A DNA stretch of 64,000 nucleotides. It comes from Hanleya hanleyi (lineage: Eukaryota > Mollusca > Polyplacophora > Lepidopleurida > Hanleyidae). Both the position numbers and the translations under genes were made by a program. The notes under the pieces were generated by a model, which was not told the DNA's origin, did no database searches, and saw only the letters and a program-made list of their open reading frames with translations. Numbering within the stretch: position 1 is the stretch's first letter; the number at the start of each line of letters is the position of its first letter. Location: assembly GCA_036873755.1 (NCBI GenBank), contig JAVTVY010018995.1, positions 1 to 64,000 on the forward strand. Reading direction: 5' to 3'. This document shows, one piece after another, positions 44,330 to 56,414 of the stretch.

Positions 44330-47300
44330 GGTCTTAGTGCATTTCGAACTATTAGAGTCTAAGGTTCCTCGGATCTGTCTTACCATTATTCCCTTGTGTT
44401 GCTTGGCGATTGAGGAACGCACGTTTGGCATTTAGCTTACTGCACTAAACTACATTAAATTGATGTAAAATTTACAGCAACAGTTCACACTGAAATTTTG
44501 CTCGATTCTTGTAACGCACCTTGGTCAATCACTCCTCATAGCTCCGTACTGGCCTTTCTTTATTAGGGACCAGTTGATCTTCAGACTAGGGTTGTAAAAT
44601 CATCAATGAACATGAGCCGCCAATGACCTCGAATCAAACTATATTTGAATTCAAGCCAAAATCTGTCTTCATCCCAGCTGATGTCCCAGCTTCGATCTTT
44701 GCTGCCGTGTGGCATCACCCTACAGGCTCAATGTGTATGCTTCTGACAAGTTCGTTGGATGCAGTGAGGTCATCAATTTCAAGAGAAAACTGGTTCCCTG
44801 TTGAACCAGATCTAGTTTCTGATGGAAATAATATATTGTAATACATCTCAACAAACATAGAATGGAAATGCGGCCACTTTGAAACAACAACAAAAGACAT
44901 TAATAATATTAATTGACCATAAATCCATACCCTGTCACCTTCAAAGCATCGCAATTATTATCAAATAAACTGACGGAATCATTATGCACGTATATTACTT
45001 GAATACCAATGATACCTATCAAGTATCACACTCCCGTGTATTATGCAATTAAATTAATACATATAAATTAGAAGCCTAACTGCCATATCAAGATGACACC
45101 TGACGCGACCATTTTCACTCGAGGAGGCACAGCATGAAAGTGCTTATCTTTGTGTATCGTCTGATCTTTCTATTAAGAAATACTATGGAAAGGAACAAAG
45201 CAGACGAAATGGGGCTTCTTTCTAGGAGAACCATATACCCACAACTGTCAGGCATTGAACTCGTCCTACTCTTGTACATTTCATGAACATCTGATGTTTC
45301 GTTTCCATGGCGCTTATGTAACAACCTCACTACAGTACTGAAGAGACGTTATATAACTTTTAATCACGAATATCATTTATTGTTTATGCCATTTCGTGTA
45401 ATATTTTATTTAAAGTACATGTACATGTATAGTAGAATAGAACTATAGTATTGTTTTCTGCCATAAAACACCTTGTGTTACAACAGTTGGCAAGTATATA
45501 CATATCTTAAGCATTATACCGCTTGGGGTATATGGATATTGAACATTCGCGGTCACTAGTATGATGTCACGCTTTCAAGTACGCACGGGACAATCATAGT
45601 GCAGATTTAACGTAACTGGACAGAAGTTGATATCAAGTTGATTCTCCAGCACTACGTTGTTCATTTAATTGCTCAAGAAATATTTGAGGCTGAAAATTTC
45701 GATCGGTCTGTTTGAGAGATTATCACACGGGATGCATACGTGCGATGGTTAGGTAATTGTTCTGCAACTGTTAAAAGTGTTCAAAAGTTCGAGTCGCATA
45801 AAACTGCTAGAGAACCATTCGAAGATATATATATATTTACAATCTATCCAAGAAATATATTTTTACATGAACAGTAACTCGGAATGGCAAAAGATTCGAA
45901 TTTCACGGGCAAATCGGGATCTCCGTCCGGATGCCAAACCAACAGATAGACTATGCTGGTTTCCAATACACAGGTCCCAGTACATCCCTGTAGAGATTGA
46001 TCCCTGGAAAAGTTGAAACAGAAAATAATGATTAGTTACAATATTAATGGTTTAATGTGACCTAAATATATTTTGAAAATACATTGAGTGATAATCTGTT
46101 TCTGTATTTGAATGGTTTTCCCTGGCACTGGGTATGATGCTCTGAGTATATGCCCTACGTTGCAGATCATGCGCTGCGTGCCTTCGCTGCAACCTACCCA
46201 CAGCGGCGCATTCTCCGTTCCACAGACTCACTCCACTTTATTCCTACCCTCAATAGCGGAAGATGACCTTTACGACGTGACTATGACGTATAGGAAAAAA
46301 CTCACACACGCGCGGCTTTAATAGTTCAGAACAACTCTCTCAGTTTTGCATATGCTTTGCCCATATAAACGGGAAAAATGATCTCTATATCATTCTTTTT
46401 AACGTTAGAATGCTCATAAATGATACAGATTCGATGACAGGAACATGATGCCTTGCTGGCTCCCTTGAGAACCGTTACCCCCATTCTCTCTACCCTCTTT
46501 TGCAGACCGAATACATATGCTGCGCGCCCCTTGGCTGTAGTATACGCTCTGCTGCCAATAGTCACTCACTCAAAAGATCTAAATCGCGAGGATTACAACT
46601 GAGTTGTACGCCATGCCCTCTTAACTACCCCGTCACGTGGTTCAATCGCCGCGAAAAAGGACGAAGACGGAGTTACACGCAAAGATTACAGTAAGACAGT
46701 AATCAATCTCATTTAGCGAGACATGCAAGAGGCGTGGTTTTGCGCCCATATTGGCTAACTCTCCAGTGATGGCACGATTTGCGTCTGCTTTAAGAAGTCA
46801 ACCCAGACGATTGGACTTTTGCAGAGGTTAATATGACAGCGAAGGCACGACAGATGGTTTGCTGGGTTCATTCTGTCTTGCAAGAAATCTTCTCGTGACA
46901 TCAGATTGTGCATTTTCAAATATCAGTACGAGATAAGAAACTCTGACAACAGGAGGATGGCAATAAATAAGATAATGTTTATATATTTGATACATATTAT
47001 ATTGCATGTTTTGTCTTCTATGAATTGGTTATGGAAGTATGATATGAGTATTCAGATTATTGAAATGGAAATGCTTGACTGATATGTCGGTCCCATCCAT
47101 GCATCGACATGTCACCTTTGTAAGTACAGATGGATTCCTTTAAGCTCAAGCATACTTACACACACACGCCCTTGTGTATAAATTGGAATTCACCAAGTGA
47201 TGGGAAATGAACAATATTCCGGATTTGACCAAAAGTGTTTCTCATGAATTCACCAGCAGCCTCAAGACAACGCAGTCTGAAATACAAACAATCTGATTAT

Positions 47301-48490
47301 TTAGTCAAATACCTTTTTCCGCTCTATTAAGGAACAATCATATGAAAAAATGATCACTATTTCGGCCGCCATACACTAAGTAGTCTACAGGCTTATGTAC
47401 CATTTGAAGTTTGTGGAGATTGTTGGGTCTATTCGTGGCAACAAGGCTAAATTGATTCTAAAATGTGTTTAGATCAAGAATTTCGCAGGTTCAACGTATC
47501 ATCTGGTGGCATCATGTACCTCTTGAACGATATGGAACCTATTTTTTCAATATTTCCTCCCCAAAACGTATGATTAACTGTATTCTAGATTTTCAGGGTC
47601 GATGATTCGGATGGTGGCACCATAGACGTCTTGACCACTTGTAATAGCGGTCACTCTACTGAATCTAATTTCAACTGCGTACGAGGTATTCACTTTAATT
47701 CAGTAGCCAAACCGACATTTATGTATAATATAGTGGCACCATGTCCTCTTAATATCCACCACTGTGAATTGCCTCTTAATGTCCACCATTGTGGATTTCA
47801 ATATGGTCTTCATTTTATACACATTGTGTTACATATACGGATAATGAGCTTCCAGTCTACAAAAGGCATTTTGGAATGACCGGTTGATAGTTGTATATAG
47901 TGCCACCGACATATCCACTCAAACGCATGAATTGGCTTCCTTGTAAATTGGACAATGATGGCTCCAATCGCATGAAGCAAATGAGAACAATAGTCTGTTC
48001 TGATGCAACACTTGAAAGGCAGCCAGTTTGGACAATACAATACATGAGAGACAGACATCCAAATCCACCGCTGGCACCGATGTGATAGAGTTTTCTTTAT
48101 ATTCACAAAAGATAAACATCAATCACTCTGCAACCCCCGGCAACGAAGCTTTGAACGGACAGGCTGGGGATGAATTTTGAACTTTCGAAAATGTTTTACT
48201 TTAAACGACGAACTATTTATAGTTAGATATATCATATTCAAGTTCGCAGATTTGAATGAATATGGTGGTGAAACTAAATGTAACAATCAACCAGCAAATG
48301 GAGTCCAGTGATTTTCAACAGATTCCGCATGACAGAATTTTTTTTTTCTGCAACGCGTCCAAAACTCACATAGAATGACTTGAATTCCCAAAAATGTTCA
48401 GAAGAGAAAACAGAGGGAGCCTTGTTCAACGATAATGTTCTACAGAATTACGTACCATGAGTAGCAGTAAATACGCCGAATCCCACGCAT
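44330..48490. other. Gene-poor stretch
   Basis: I see no supported gene. Frames are short and without motifs. About 47500-47860 contains degenerate direct repeats around 'ggtggcaccat', 'tccaccattgtggatttc' and 'tccaccactgtgaattgc', related to text near 51240-51800. Confidence 0.45.
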
Positions 48491-48497
48491 TTTTTTG

Positions 48498-48840
48498 CGC
48501 CCAGAGTTATCTGCCCCTCATTCTGGCGATGACGTCACTTCAGATTCAAAGGTCAAAGGTCACTTTCGGGTCAAAGGTCACATCCGGATCGAAGGTTACG
48601 TCCGGTCACGTCAAACCACAGCCTTACGCCTCAGTCTCAAAAATAATAATGAACTCGCCGCTGACAGAAAGGGGTCTGTCTCCGCGGACAGAAAGGGGCG
48701 GGCCATGTACATTCCTGGTCAAGTCAATGTTAATGTCGCTTCGTCTGAATCACTGGGATTCTTTGGCAATGTCCGTTCATCTCCGGGAATGTCCGGAGTG
48801 GTAAGCGGAGAACCCATGGAATGTTATGTAATGTTCTTTG
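48498..48840 (+). repeat. Inverted repeat, left arm
   Basis: It matches the reverse complement of 50695-50962 in order: 'gcccagagtt', 'tcaaaggtca', 'aataataatgaa', 'tttaatgtcgcttcgtctga'-type, 'gtaagcggagaacccatgga'. About 1.85 kb separates the arms. Identity is moderate, highest at the 'gtggtaagcggagaacccat' end. Confidence 0.8.
48550..48580 (+). promoter_or_regulatory. Two DR1 nuclear-receptor-type motifs
   Basis: AGGTCAAAGGTCA at 48550-48562 and GGGTCAAAGGTCA at 48568-48580 are direct repeats of the AGGTCA half-site with one-base spacing, the classical preference of HNF4, RXR and COUP-TF type receptors. The inverted-repeat partner keeps only one good half-site. Regulatory use is inferred, not shown. 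Confidence 0.45.
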
Positions 48841-48913
48841 AGGGGATCAGAAGCCGCCATTTCAGAACGTTCAATCTCTGGCCCTGTTCGGTCTGATCTG
48901 TTTGTTCTTATAG

Positions 48914-49056
48914 TGGACCTACCTCCCACCGAGGCTCTGCAAAATGCGATCAAAATCCGCAAACAGCTGTTCCAATACATATTGGCGTTACAGTATCCTG
49001 GCCTGTCCGACCACGATTATACCAAATGGATCAGAGCGAAAATGGCTGAAGATTGA
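48914..49056 (+). CDS. Terminal exon candidate, unknown small protein
   Basis: A pyrimidine-rich acceptor (tttgttcttatag) precedes about 47 codons ending in TGA. The peptide starts DLPPTEAL, has a charged, probably helical middle (AIKIRKQLFQYILALQY), then GLSDHDYTKWIR and AKMAED. An AATAAA lies at 49230-49235, about 175 bp after the stop, as expected for a 3' end. A decayed relative lies at 13524-13631, so it belongs to a multicopy family, either a dispersed gene or a transposon C-terminus. I do not recognise it. The upstream frame to 48838 stays open but shows no better start. Confidence 0.4.
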
Positions 49057-49229
49057 ACTTTCTGAAATAGCGGCTTATGATTGGACAGGCGCAGCCAAGA
49101 ATACATCAAACCGTCAAGAATGAATATGACAGATGCAGCCCCAAATGACGGCTTCAGATTGGACAAGAGCCTACTTCAATTGTAAATACACCCAACGTGG
49201 CTCCCCCGGTATGATGTAACATTGGGGAG

Positions 49230-49235
49230 AATAAA
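49230..49235 (+). terminator. Polyadenylation signal candidate
   Basis: AATAAA about 175 bp downstream of the stop of the exon candidate at 48914-49056. Confidence 0.35.
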
Positions 49236-49429
49236 CTATATGAAAACTTGTGAACGTGTTCATCTTTCTTTCTCTTATCTCTCTTCATCATGGCGTCAAA
49301 GCTTTGGGATGGGCTTTAAGGCGTTCAGATAGGTCGTTAAGGCGTTAAGATCGGCGCTGAAGTGTTAAGGTAGGGGTTAAGGCGTTACTGTAAACCTCTC
49401 CACAAAGGCCATAGGGCAAATATGCTGGG

Positions 49430-50060
49430 ATTTTGCTTTCTCTACTACTAAGGGGACAATTGCACTTTAAATACGCTTTCTCCACTACTGATGACGTCAC
49501 ATTAGTCTACCCCACACTGTACAATAGCGGCCCTTTAGGAGCAAGGATAGTCCATCTCAACCTCAGAACGTCCACTTCAATGCCATTTTCCACTATTCTC
49601 TGTCTGCGAATGCACAGATGGACGGTATTTTTACTACACACCCATCTAATCGTACGCTCACCAATAAATGCTTCAACTTCACCCATTCGGACTAATACTG
49701 GTCCAACTCGACCATAAAAGTCTTTCAAATGCTCTTTTTCCACTGGGCATGCGTGCCATAGCCTTACTTCTACGACACACCCATCCAGCCGGGCTCCCTA
49801 ACGCGTGCTTCAATATAACACCTAACATAACCCATTCGGACCAATATTGGTCCACCTCTACTCCAAAACGTCCGCTCCAATGCCCACTTTCCACTGCGCA
49901 TGCGCAGATGAATGGCATTTACACGACACACCAGCCCAGTCGGACGCTCTCTCGCGAATGCTGCACTATGACACCTCACTTCTGACATTTCTGACCAATA
50001 TTGGTTCACGTCCCTAAAACGTCCACCCCACATCTGCCTGTGGACCCCGCATGCGCAATT
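49430..50060 (-). repeat. CpG-rich repeat array with NRF-1-like palindromes
   Basis: About four degenerate units of roughly 170 bp contain 'cccattcggac.aatattgg', 'aacgtcc.ctc.aatgcc' and 'ttccactg.gcatgcg'. TGCGCATGCGCA occurs at 49895-49906 and CGCATGCGCA at 50048-50057. The family recurs at 60.85-61.35 and 63.55-63.95 kb, and in opposite orientation at 39.4 and 56.4 kb. Frames of 70-105 codons here are artefacts. Confidence 0.7.
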
Positions 50061-50690
50061 AGAACTTTTAAGCGAAAGTCAGCCGATGGCCTCGGGATCC
50101 CTACCATTGTATATACAGCGAGAGACAGAGAAAATAAGATGCCACACTCCATACCACAAAAGTCCATTCGTGGGTTCCCCATTGAGCCTGAACCATGGAT
50201 AAAAATTCGCCCTCTAGTAGGTATATCAGGGTAATTCTCACTTGACGAGACAGTGGGACCTTCAAGAGCATGCATCATACGTCTATAATAGCTCAAATCA
50301 CCCCCTCCCTACCCCTCTCACACACGTATACAACATTCAATGTCCGAGTTCGAGTCCGTCAAGCGCACGGGGATTCCCCGGCAGAGTTGTCTTTCTTGCG
50401 TACAGAGTGCATGGATGGCAGCACGATCGATATCATACGGGAATTTCCCAAGCAAAAGCCGCCATTTTAGTAGTTTTTTTTATAAAATTATGGAACAAGC
50501 TTTATACCACCGGACACGAAAAGCTCGATACTGGAATCGAGCTGATCATAGACTCGTATTAATAAGATCGTACGGCACATATAGGTTATGTTTGTCGAAT
50601 ATTCACCCACTTGTATGGATATTCTTACTCCAAAGAGTGAGGGATCCCCTCCACACCATAAACACACAACACAAAGAGCATTCTGAAACA
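50061..50690. other. No gene recognised
   Basis: Overlapping frames of 70-130 codons on both strands (50242-50735) lack motifs and conflict with one another. No splice structure is convincing. Confidence 0.35.
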
Positions 50691-50694
50691 TTCC

Positions 50695-50962
50695 ATGGGT
50701 TCTCCGCTTACCACTCAAGACATTCCCGGCGATGACCGGACATTGCCGAATATTTCCAGTGATTCAGACGAAGCGACATTAAAATTGACGTGGATGGAAA
50801 TTTACATGGGAGAACAGCGTCGAAATTTACATGGACTCCATTCTTCCCCGCGAAGAATTCATTATCATCTTTGAGGCCGAGTCGTGAGGCTGCGGGACGA
50901 CATTTGACCTTTGATGCGGAAGTGAAGTCACCGCCGCAATTAGGCAACTCTGGGCGTTCTTG
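50695..50962 (-). repeat. Inverted repeat, right arm
   Basis: Reverse-complement partner of 48498-48840; see that entry. It ends at 'aactctgggc', mirroring 'gcccagagtt' at about 48500. Confidence 0.8.
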
Positions 50963-51059
50963 TAATTATTTTAGATATACAAAAACAAGGATGTTCTTCA
51001 CGCTAATGAGAAAAAAACCTGTCATAGGGAATATTTTGGTTTTTGGCAATTGACCCGCA

Positions 51060-52195
51060 CCTCATGGAAGCCAAATCCTCTGTAAGACACACCACGTTTT
51101 TTGGAGTTCGTGGTCATTTTGACTCCATTTTGGCCACTAGGATGAATACATTTTTTCATCGAACTCTAGGGCCGGCATTTTATATTTCAAACTGGCCACC
51201 ATCTGATCCCTATTTTCGCCACCATGGCATTACCTAAACTTGCTATGAACATTATTCCACCGGCTACACCCATAGTCGATGCATCAGCTGATTGCACCAT
51301 AGGTTTCTTTAAGATGGCCACCATCTGAAACCCGCGTCAAAGATCAACAGTTTGATCTAGCGGCAATATCCACATTTTCAGGATCAAGACTTCGGATAGT
51401 GGCATAATAGACTTGGTCACATGTAACAGCGGCCATCCTAAATTCAAAGATTTTCAAAATTGGTTAAGTTGAAGCTCTAATGTTTAAAATAAGTTCCAAA
51501 TTGTGGTATTACAAGATGTCTATGGAACCACTTGTCTCTGAAAATGTCGATGTTAAATTTTCATCACGCCTTTTGGTAAGGATATATAGATTGACAAAAA
51601 ATAGGATTCTAATGACGGTCGTCTTGAAATCCAAGATGGCTGCCTTTTAAATAATTCTACAGTGCCACTCTCTGATGCCTTGACCTGAAAATCTGGGTGT
51701 ATCCACTTGAATAATATTCTTAACTCGTTTAGGTACTGAAATATTGGCGGAAATAGGTTTCAGATGGCGGTCATTGTGAATTTTGTGATCCACATTAATA
51801 TTAGAGCTAATTTAGACTGGTTGTCAAGATCCTTTGCGTGTCTGTTGATATCTCTTTCTTATATCTTTAACATGGGGCGGGTTTTTTAGCTACTGATAAC
51901 TGGTGTGAATATGATAAATTTGATCAATTTATTCTACTATTCCAAGAAACGACCATTAATGTTACCTTAAATGATGATGTTGGCAAACCTAAACTTTCCC
52001 GGGTAAAATGAATTGGTCAGTGACATTGCGAGCTAAACTTCACCGCCTTTGCAACCCTGAGAGTTGACTATTTCTCTATTGATACTAATATGAAATAATG
52101 TGTCGATTTGACCCGACATCTGTTCTAAGAAAAGGTGCGGTACCTAGGGGTATGACCTATGATAAACTGTAGAAGGATTAGATTTGAGCAGTTTT
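51060..52195. other. Degenerate repeats, no gene seen
   Basis: 'ttcaagatggc'/'aagatggccaccatctgaaa' and 'ccaagatggctgccttt' words occur at irregular spacing (51313, 51631, 51760) with text resembling 47.5 kb. The - strand directly below the exon at 52201-52649 was checked for a following exon; none is obvious. Confidence 0.4.
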
Positions 52196-52200
52196 CTTAC

Positions 52201-52649
52201 GTTGGACACATGCTGTCTCCGTCGTGAGTTTTCGCAAAATCCGTATACGTATCATTCTTACAGAATAGTCCCGGGAACATATGTTGCGCATTCTCAAACA
52301 TCTGCTTTTCCCATTGTGATATTGTGATCGACGGTGGTCGCAAAGCAGGAGATTTCACAGTGAAACATGTCTTTGGAATGGGCCGTGGTGGAGACGCCAT
52401 ATGTAGTGGAGACCATCGCACGTGTGGTGAAGGCGGTACAGGTCGTGGTGGAGACCATCGTTTGTGTGATGGAGGCGGAACAGCTCGTGGTGGAGACCAT
52501 CGCATTCGTGGTGGAGGCCGCGCAGGTCGTGGTGGAATTCTGGGATTATTCTTGGGATACCACTGATTGGACTGGCGTGTTTGTGGCACTGGGTTCAATC
52601 TAGCACCGATCACACAGGCCGGCAATACGAACAATGTGAAAGCGAATAT
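52201..52649 (-). CDS. Proline-rich exon of a probably secreted protein
   Basis: On the - strand an acceptor (cattcttcag) is followed by about 150 open codons ending at a donor AAC/GTAAGA. The only stop in the frame is the TAA within the donor itself. The peptide opens with a hydrophobic FAFTLFVLPACVIGA, suggesting a signal peptide, then RLNPVPQ. It then has three 14-15-residue repeats (RWSPPRAVPPPSHK and variants) in a basic, Pro-rich stretch, and a Cys-containing tail (FCKNDTYTDF, DGDSMCP). The frame also extends upstream to 52736 with an in-frame start. The family is unknown to me. A related exon start lies near 62.1 kb. The following exon was not found, so the gene is incomplete here. Confidence 0.5.
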
Positions 52650-52867
52650 CTGAAGAATGAAAAACAGAAATTTATCCACCGCCCAAGGCAGGTATGTAAC
52701 ACGAACGATTGAAGAAACATTAATTGAATTACACATATATTTCAGAGAAAAAAAATCCTTGACAAAAATCCACCTTACAAACGGGTCAAACTACCGTCAG
52801 AAGTAAATGAATTAGAAGTCTGCAACCTTAGACTAGACCCAGAATGCAATGGCCACCGCATCCCTGC

Positions 52868-53596
52868 TTAAGGTTACTGTATCGGGTCAAAGCTTCAAAA
52901 TCTCGATTTTTTGTCTTTTGCCAGAGTACACAGTCAAACCTACAAGTTGGGGGAATAAGAAATTATGAAAATTAATGCATTGTAGTAAAAAAACATGACT
53001 TTTTAAAACTCAAGCCGTTCATGGTGCAGTAGTGCTGATTGGTTTTTGGCCATTTTCTCCGTTTAGTTTTTCACCAAAAAGTGATTTTTCGCGTTCTAAT
53101 TTCTCTCTTGTTATTTGATGTACAAACATGAACTTTGGACACAATATTCCAATCTCGTTGCCTCAAATTTTATTAGGTCGGCCCTGTTCATGAATTATTT
53201 ATGATTTAGTGGAGAGGGGTCGAGGTTTTGTAGATTTTTCCAATCTTTCAAATTTGCACAACGATAAAATAACTTCTAAGGCTTAACTAAAAAAACTGAG
53301 GCAACTTATTTTTATTCAAATGGTAAAGTTCATTTTTCCAAAAAAGCAAGTTTGTTTGATGAAAACTGAGAGAGTTATTAGAGCGTGATTTTGAGGACTA
53401 TACTTTTCTAGATGACATCATTTATCTATTAATAAATCGATTCTTGTAATCAAGTTATTTATTTATCTAAATTCCTTGAATCAAGGGCTTTTAGAAAATG
53501 TATAATTTCTTTGGATACAAAAAAGCACTGCCCCGTAATTAAGCAAAATTGTTATACGTAAACGTACGTAACTGGGACCCGATACAGTAACCTTAA
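52868..53596. mobile_element. 729-bp TIR element flanked by TTAA
   Basis: TTAAGGTTACTGTATCGGGT(C) at the left and its exact 21-bp reverse complement at the right enclose AT-rich non-coding DNA. Taking TTAA as the target-site duplication leaves 17-bp terminal inverted repeats beginning GGTTACTG. TTAA duplication is the habit of piggyBac-type transposases. The termini do not start with the usual CCC, so the superfamily is an inference. Confidence 0.75.
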
Positions 53597-53599
53597 AAC

Positions 53600-53995
53600 T
53601 CATTATATGACGTATTTGCGCTGGACGATTTCACACAGATTTGCGAATGAAGATATCGTGTTCGCACAGATCCAAAACAAAATCCAGTGGAGCATCACGG
53701 GTGTTAGGATATGTCATATACTGACATCTAGTAATGACAACCAGACAGTATGTTTGTGCGAGATAACTGCATGTATTCCGACCTGTTGCAGAAGCGCGCA
53801 TATATGATTCGCAGATACGCAAGTTTCTAGTAGTGGCACATGATACACCTCATACAAGTTACTATATCTCAACATTTCTCTTTTCAAAGGAAAATTAAAA
53901 AGCCATTTAAGACATCTCTGTGATTATCATTCTCACTACAGTCACCAGTGACCTGTTATTGTAGTCTATGTTGTAGCATAGATTGTTCCCATTTA
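53600..53995. other. No gene recognised
   Basis: Two overlapping frames of about 65 codons on opposite strands, no motifs. Confidence 0.35.
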
Positions 53996-53999
53996 ATTA

Positions 54000-54595
54000 C
54001 AAGCGTCTAGTCCGTCATTCATAATTCAGCCGTCGACTATTAAACAATATCTGCGTCCATAATCCGAAAAACCTATTCCATATAACAGTATTAGTACCAA
54101 ATTCAAAAAGACAACCATAATATACATAACCATAGGCTAGTTTCCTGCAAGAGGGATGCGGTCAACAGTTTTCAATGATGACGACAAGGCATCGTGATGT
54201 TTCAAAAATATAAAATCCGTATCGCTGATCAGTATTCTTAATCCATAATAATCGTTGTAAAGTTGTCATCTAGAGAATGTTGTATCTCAGTCATGCTTTG
54301 ATTGTGGGTGTTCATATGAGCACCATGAGGATCTTGACGTACATGGGTTCATACGGCCCCTAGCCCCAAGTTAAGCGGAATTAGACACAAGTTACGAAAC
54401 GTAAAGCCATAGGTCTTGCACTCTACGCTCGTATTTTGCTATCAGCATGCGATATGTATCGCCAAATTTGAGAAAATTTGAGTGGAGGATTGTTGAAGGA
54501 ATAGCCCGGTTTTATAAGTTTCTGCAACAATGTTTTGTGACGTTGATTAAAATCGTCAGATTTAACACAGGATCTAGCAAATGTCACTTCGGTCC
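54000..54595 (-). pseudogene. Penelope-like 3' tail and RT C-terminal remnant (third copy)
   Basis: 'acaagcgtctagtccgtcat' near 53999 starts the tail. 'gcgatatgtatcgccaaatt' near 54449 and 'tgttttgtgacgttgattaa' near 54530 match the RT C-terminus of the 20 and 25 kb copies. Similarity stops at about 54590. All frames are broken. Confidence 0.7.
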
Positions 54596-54769
54596 CTCAC
54601 AAACTATTCGATACAATAAACATTACTACCATACAATTGTTGCTTATTATGAAATATTCTTCTATGTCCACGAATGTCCTTCTCTAACTAGGAGAGTAAA
54701 CTGAACTATTTCCCTAACAATTTTTCACTGCTAATGAATCTCACATCGAAGGTTTTAACTGCCCGTACG

Positions 54770-56340
54770 GAGTTTTCTCGTTGGATCGTCGCCTGTATCC
54801 CTGGCAGTCTTGCTTCAGATACAGGTATGTAGTCTGCCATTTTAAGATTTCGCTATCCTTCTACTGCAGATATTTCTTCATGTTCGGAAGAGTTTCACTA
54901 TCTGTCGAGGTAGATATGCGCGAGACACCGAATCTGCCAGGTACATGTGTGTAGCCTTTATATACACAATCCTGATGTCATATGTCTGTACTGCTAATAA
55001 CATTCGTTTCGGCCTCGGGGAAGCTACTACAAGAGGACTTTGTTCTGGATAGATTCCACATAACTTGTGACCACCTTCGGCAATCAGTTTCCGTCCAAAT
55101 GTGTATTTGTGAAACGTGTTACAAACGGAGGCAATGACGTTCTCAATATAAGCCTAGTTTCTTTCAGTGGTGGTGATAGCGCGACTGCTGTATGTCATGG
55201 GTTGGTCATTTCACATTAGTGTGGCACTCATTCCAGTTTCTGTGGATTCACAATGCAGCGTGACCTCTTCGGAACCATCAAATTACTTTAGTACTCTGGC
55301 CTGTGTTACAGCTGACTGAATTTCTTCGAAGCTTCCAACATGCTCATGGGTCCAAGTGAACTCTGCGTCTTTCTGCAACAGTCGGTAAGGCCTTTCAGAA
55401 ATTTGGACAGATGACTTGCCAGGCCAACGACACGTTGAACAACCTGGACGTCAGTAGGTTTGGGAATCTTCAGAATGGCATCCACTCTCTTGGGATCCAC
55501 TTCCAGACCAGTTGATGTCAAGAGGTGACTAATGAATAGGATTTGTTGCCTTTAGGGCTCCAGTTTTTATATGTTTATTTTCTTATTCTTCTCTCGTGTC
55601 CGAGTAGCTTTAAACATCCCACCGCTTCTCCAAGTGTTTCTCCTTCGCCAACGGTGGGTATATCGTCAGCAAAGAGGAATATACCAGATAAGTCTTGTTG
55701 GAGAGCCTCATCTAAGCTATACGTTGGAACAATTCTGGGACCCGTGCGATTTTTATTTTCCGCCTTCAGCTTGCCTTTCATGGCGCTGGTGAATGACGGA
55801 TATGTTACTTTACTAGAGATACATTAGGGTCAGGATTCAAGTGTTGTTCACCATCTAACAATCCAACATAACTCACAAAACATCGCCAAAGGAATTGAGA
55901 ATTTACTCAGTCGTCAGGCCAGTGTTGACAGGGTGGTGATGATCAGAGTATCAGGTCCAACAGCTTCTACTTTCATTTCCGAACCCTGTGTGAGACACAG
56001 GATTTACACAAGCTACATATGTTGTGCGTCTCGAGAAGAGGGACCGTACCCTGTATTCACAACAACGAGTTCCACGCGATATTTCTTCACTTTCCGCGGG
56101 TTTCGAAGTTTCAGTTTAGCTTTTCCAACCGTAGCCGTGTTTATTTTGTTGTGCATAGACAGCTTTACTGAAGAGTTCTTCAGTTGATCTCTCTGGTTGA
56201 CATCACGTTCGTAAATGACATGACAATTGATTTCCCTCAAGTTAAGCACAATGACCATATTGATTTTTTCTTCATTTACAAATGGCAATCTAATGTAGAT
56301 ATCCAGTGCATCCGTACCTACACTTGTTATCAATAAAGGA
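54770..56340 (-). pseudogene. Ty3/gypsy-type gag-pol, internally deleted and frameshifted
   Basis: On the - strand, in order: gag-like SVGTDALDIYIRLPF (56.33 kb), then directly a protease-flank type KLRNPRKVKKYRVELVVV, with most of gag and the protease active site missing. A pre-RT segment with LDGEQHLNP follows. Next are GIFLFADDIPTVGEGET (55.7 kb, the RT palm with FADD in place of YADD), then GLEVDPKRVDAILKIPKPT and HLSKFLKGL (RT connection, 55.5-55.3 kb). RNase H-like pieces around a YTFGRKL segment (55.1 kb) and a terminal ADSVSRAYL (54.9 kb) complete it. At least five frameshifts or stops are present. No integrase, LTRs or PBS were found. Confidence 0.8.
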
Positions 56341-56414
56341 ATGCGGTATTTGTTATCCTGTTCCTGAAATCCATTGATAACTTCGAAAGAACCACATACC
56401 TGGTTGGAAATAAT

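Noticed and set aside
49433..50033. Overlapping frames on both strands
   Set aside because: All lie in one CpG-rich repeat array, and several frames are open at once on both strands.
52324..52603. Gly/Arg-rich + strand frames opposite the Pro-rich exon
   Set aside because: Antisense shadow of the Pro-rich repeats. The - strand has the acceptor, donor and signal-like start.
52201..52649. Assignment of the Pro-rich exon to a cytokine-like family such as IL-17 or Spaetzle from its Cys tail
   Set aside because: Too few cysteines are visible and no following cystine-knot exon was found; the resemblance is not specific.
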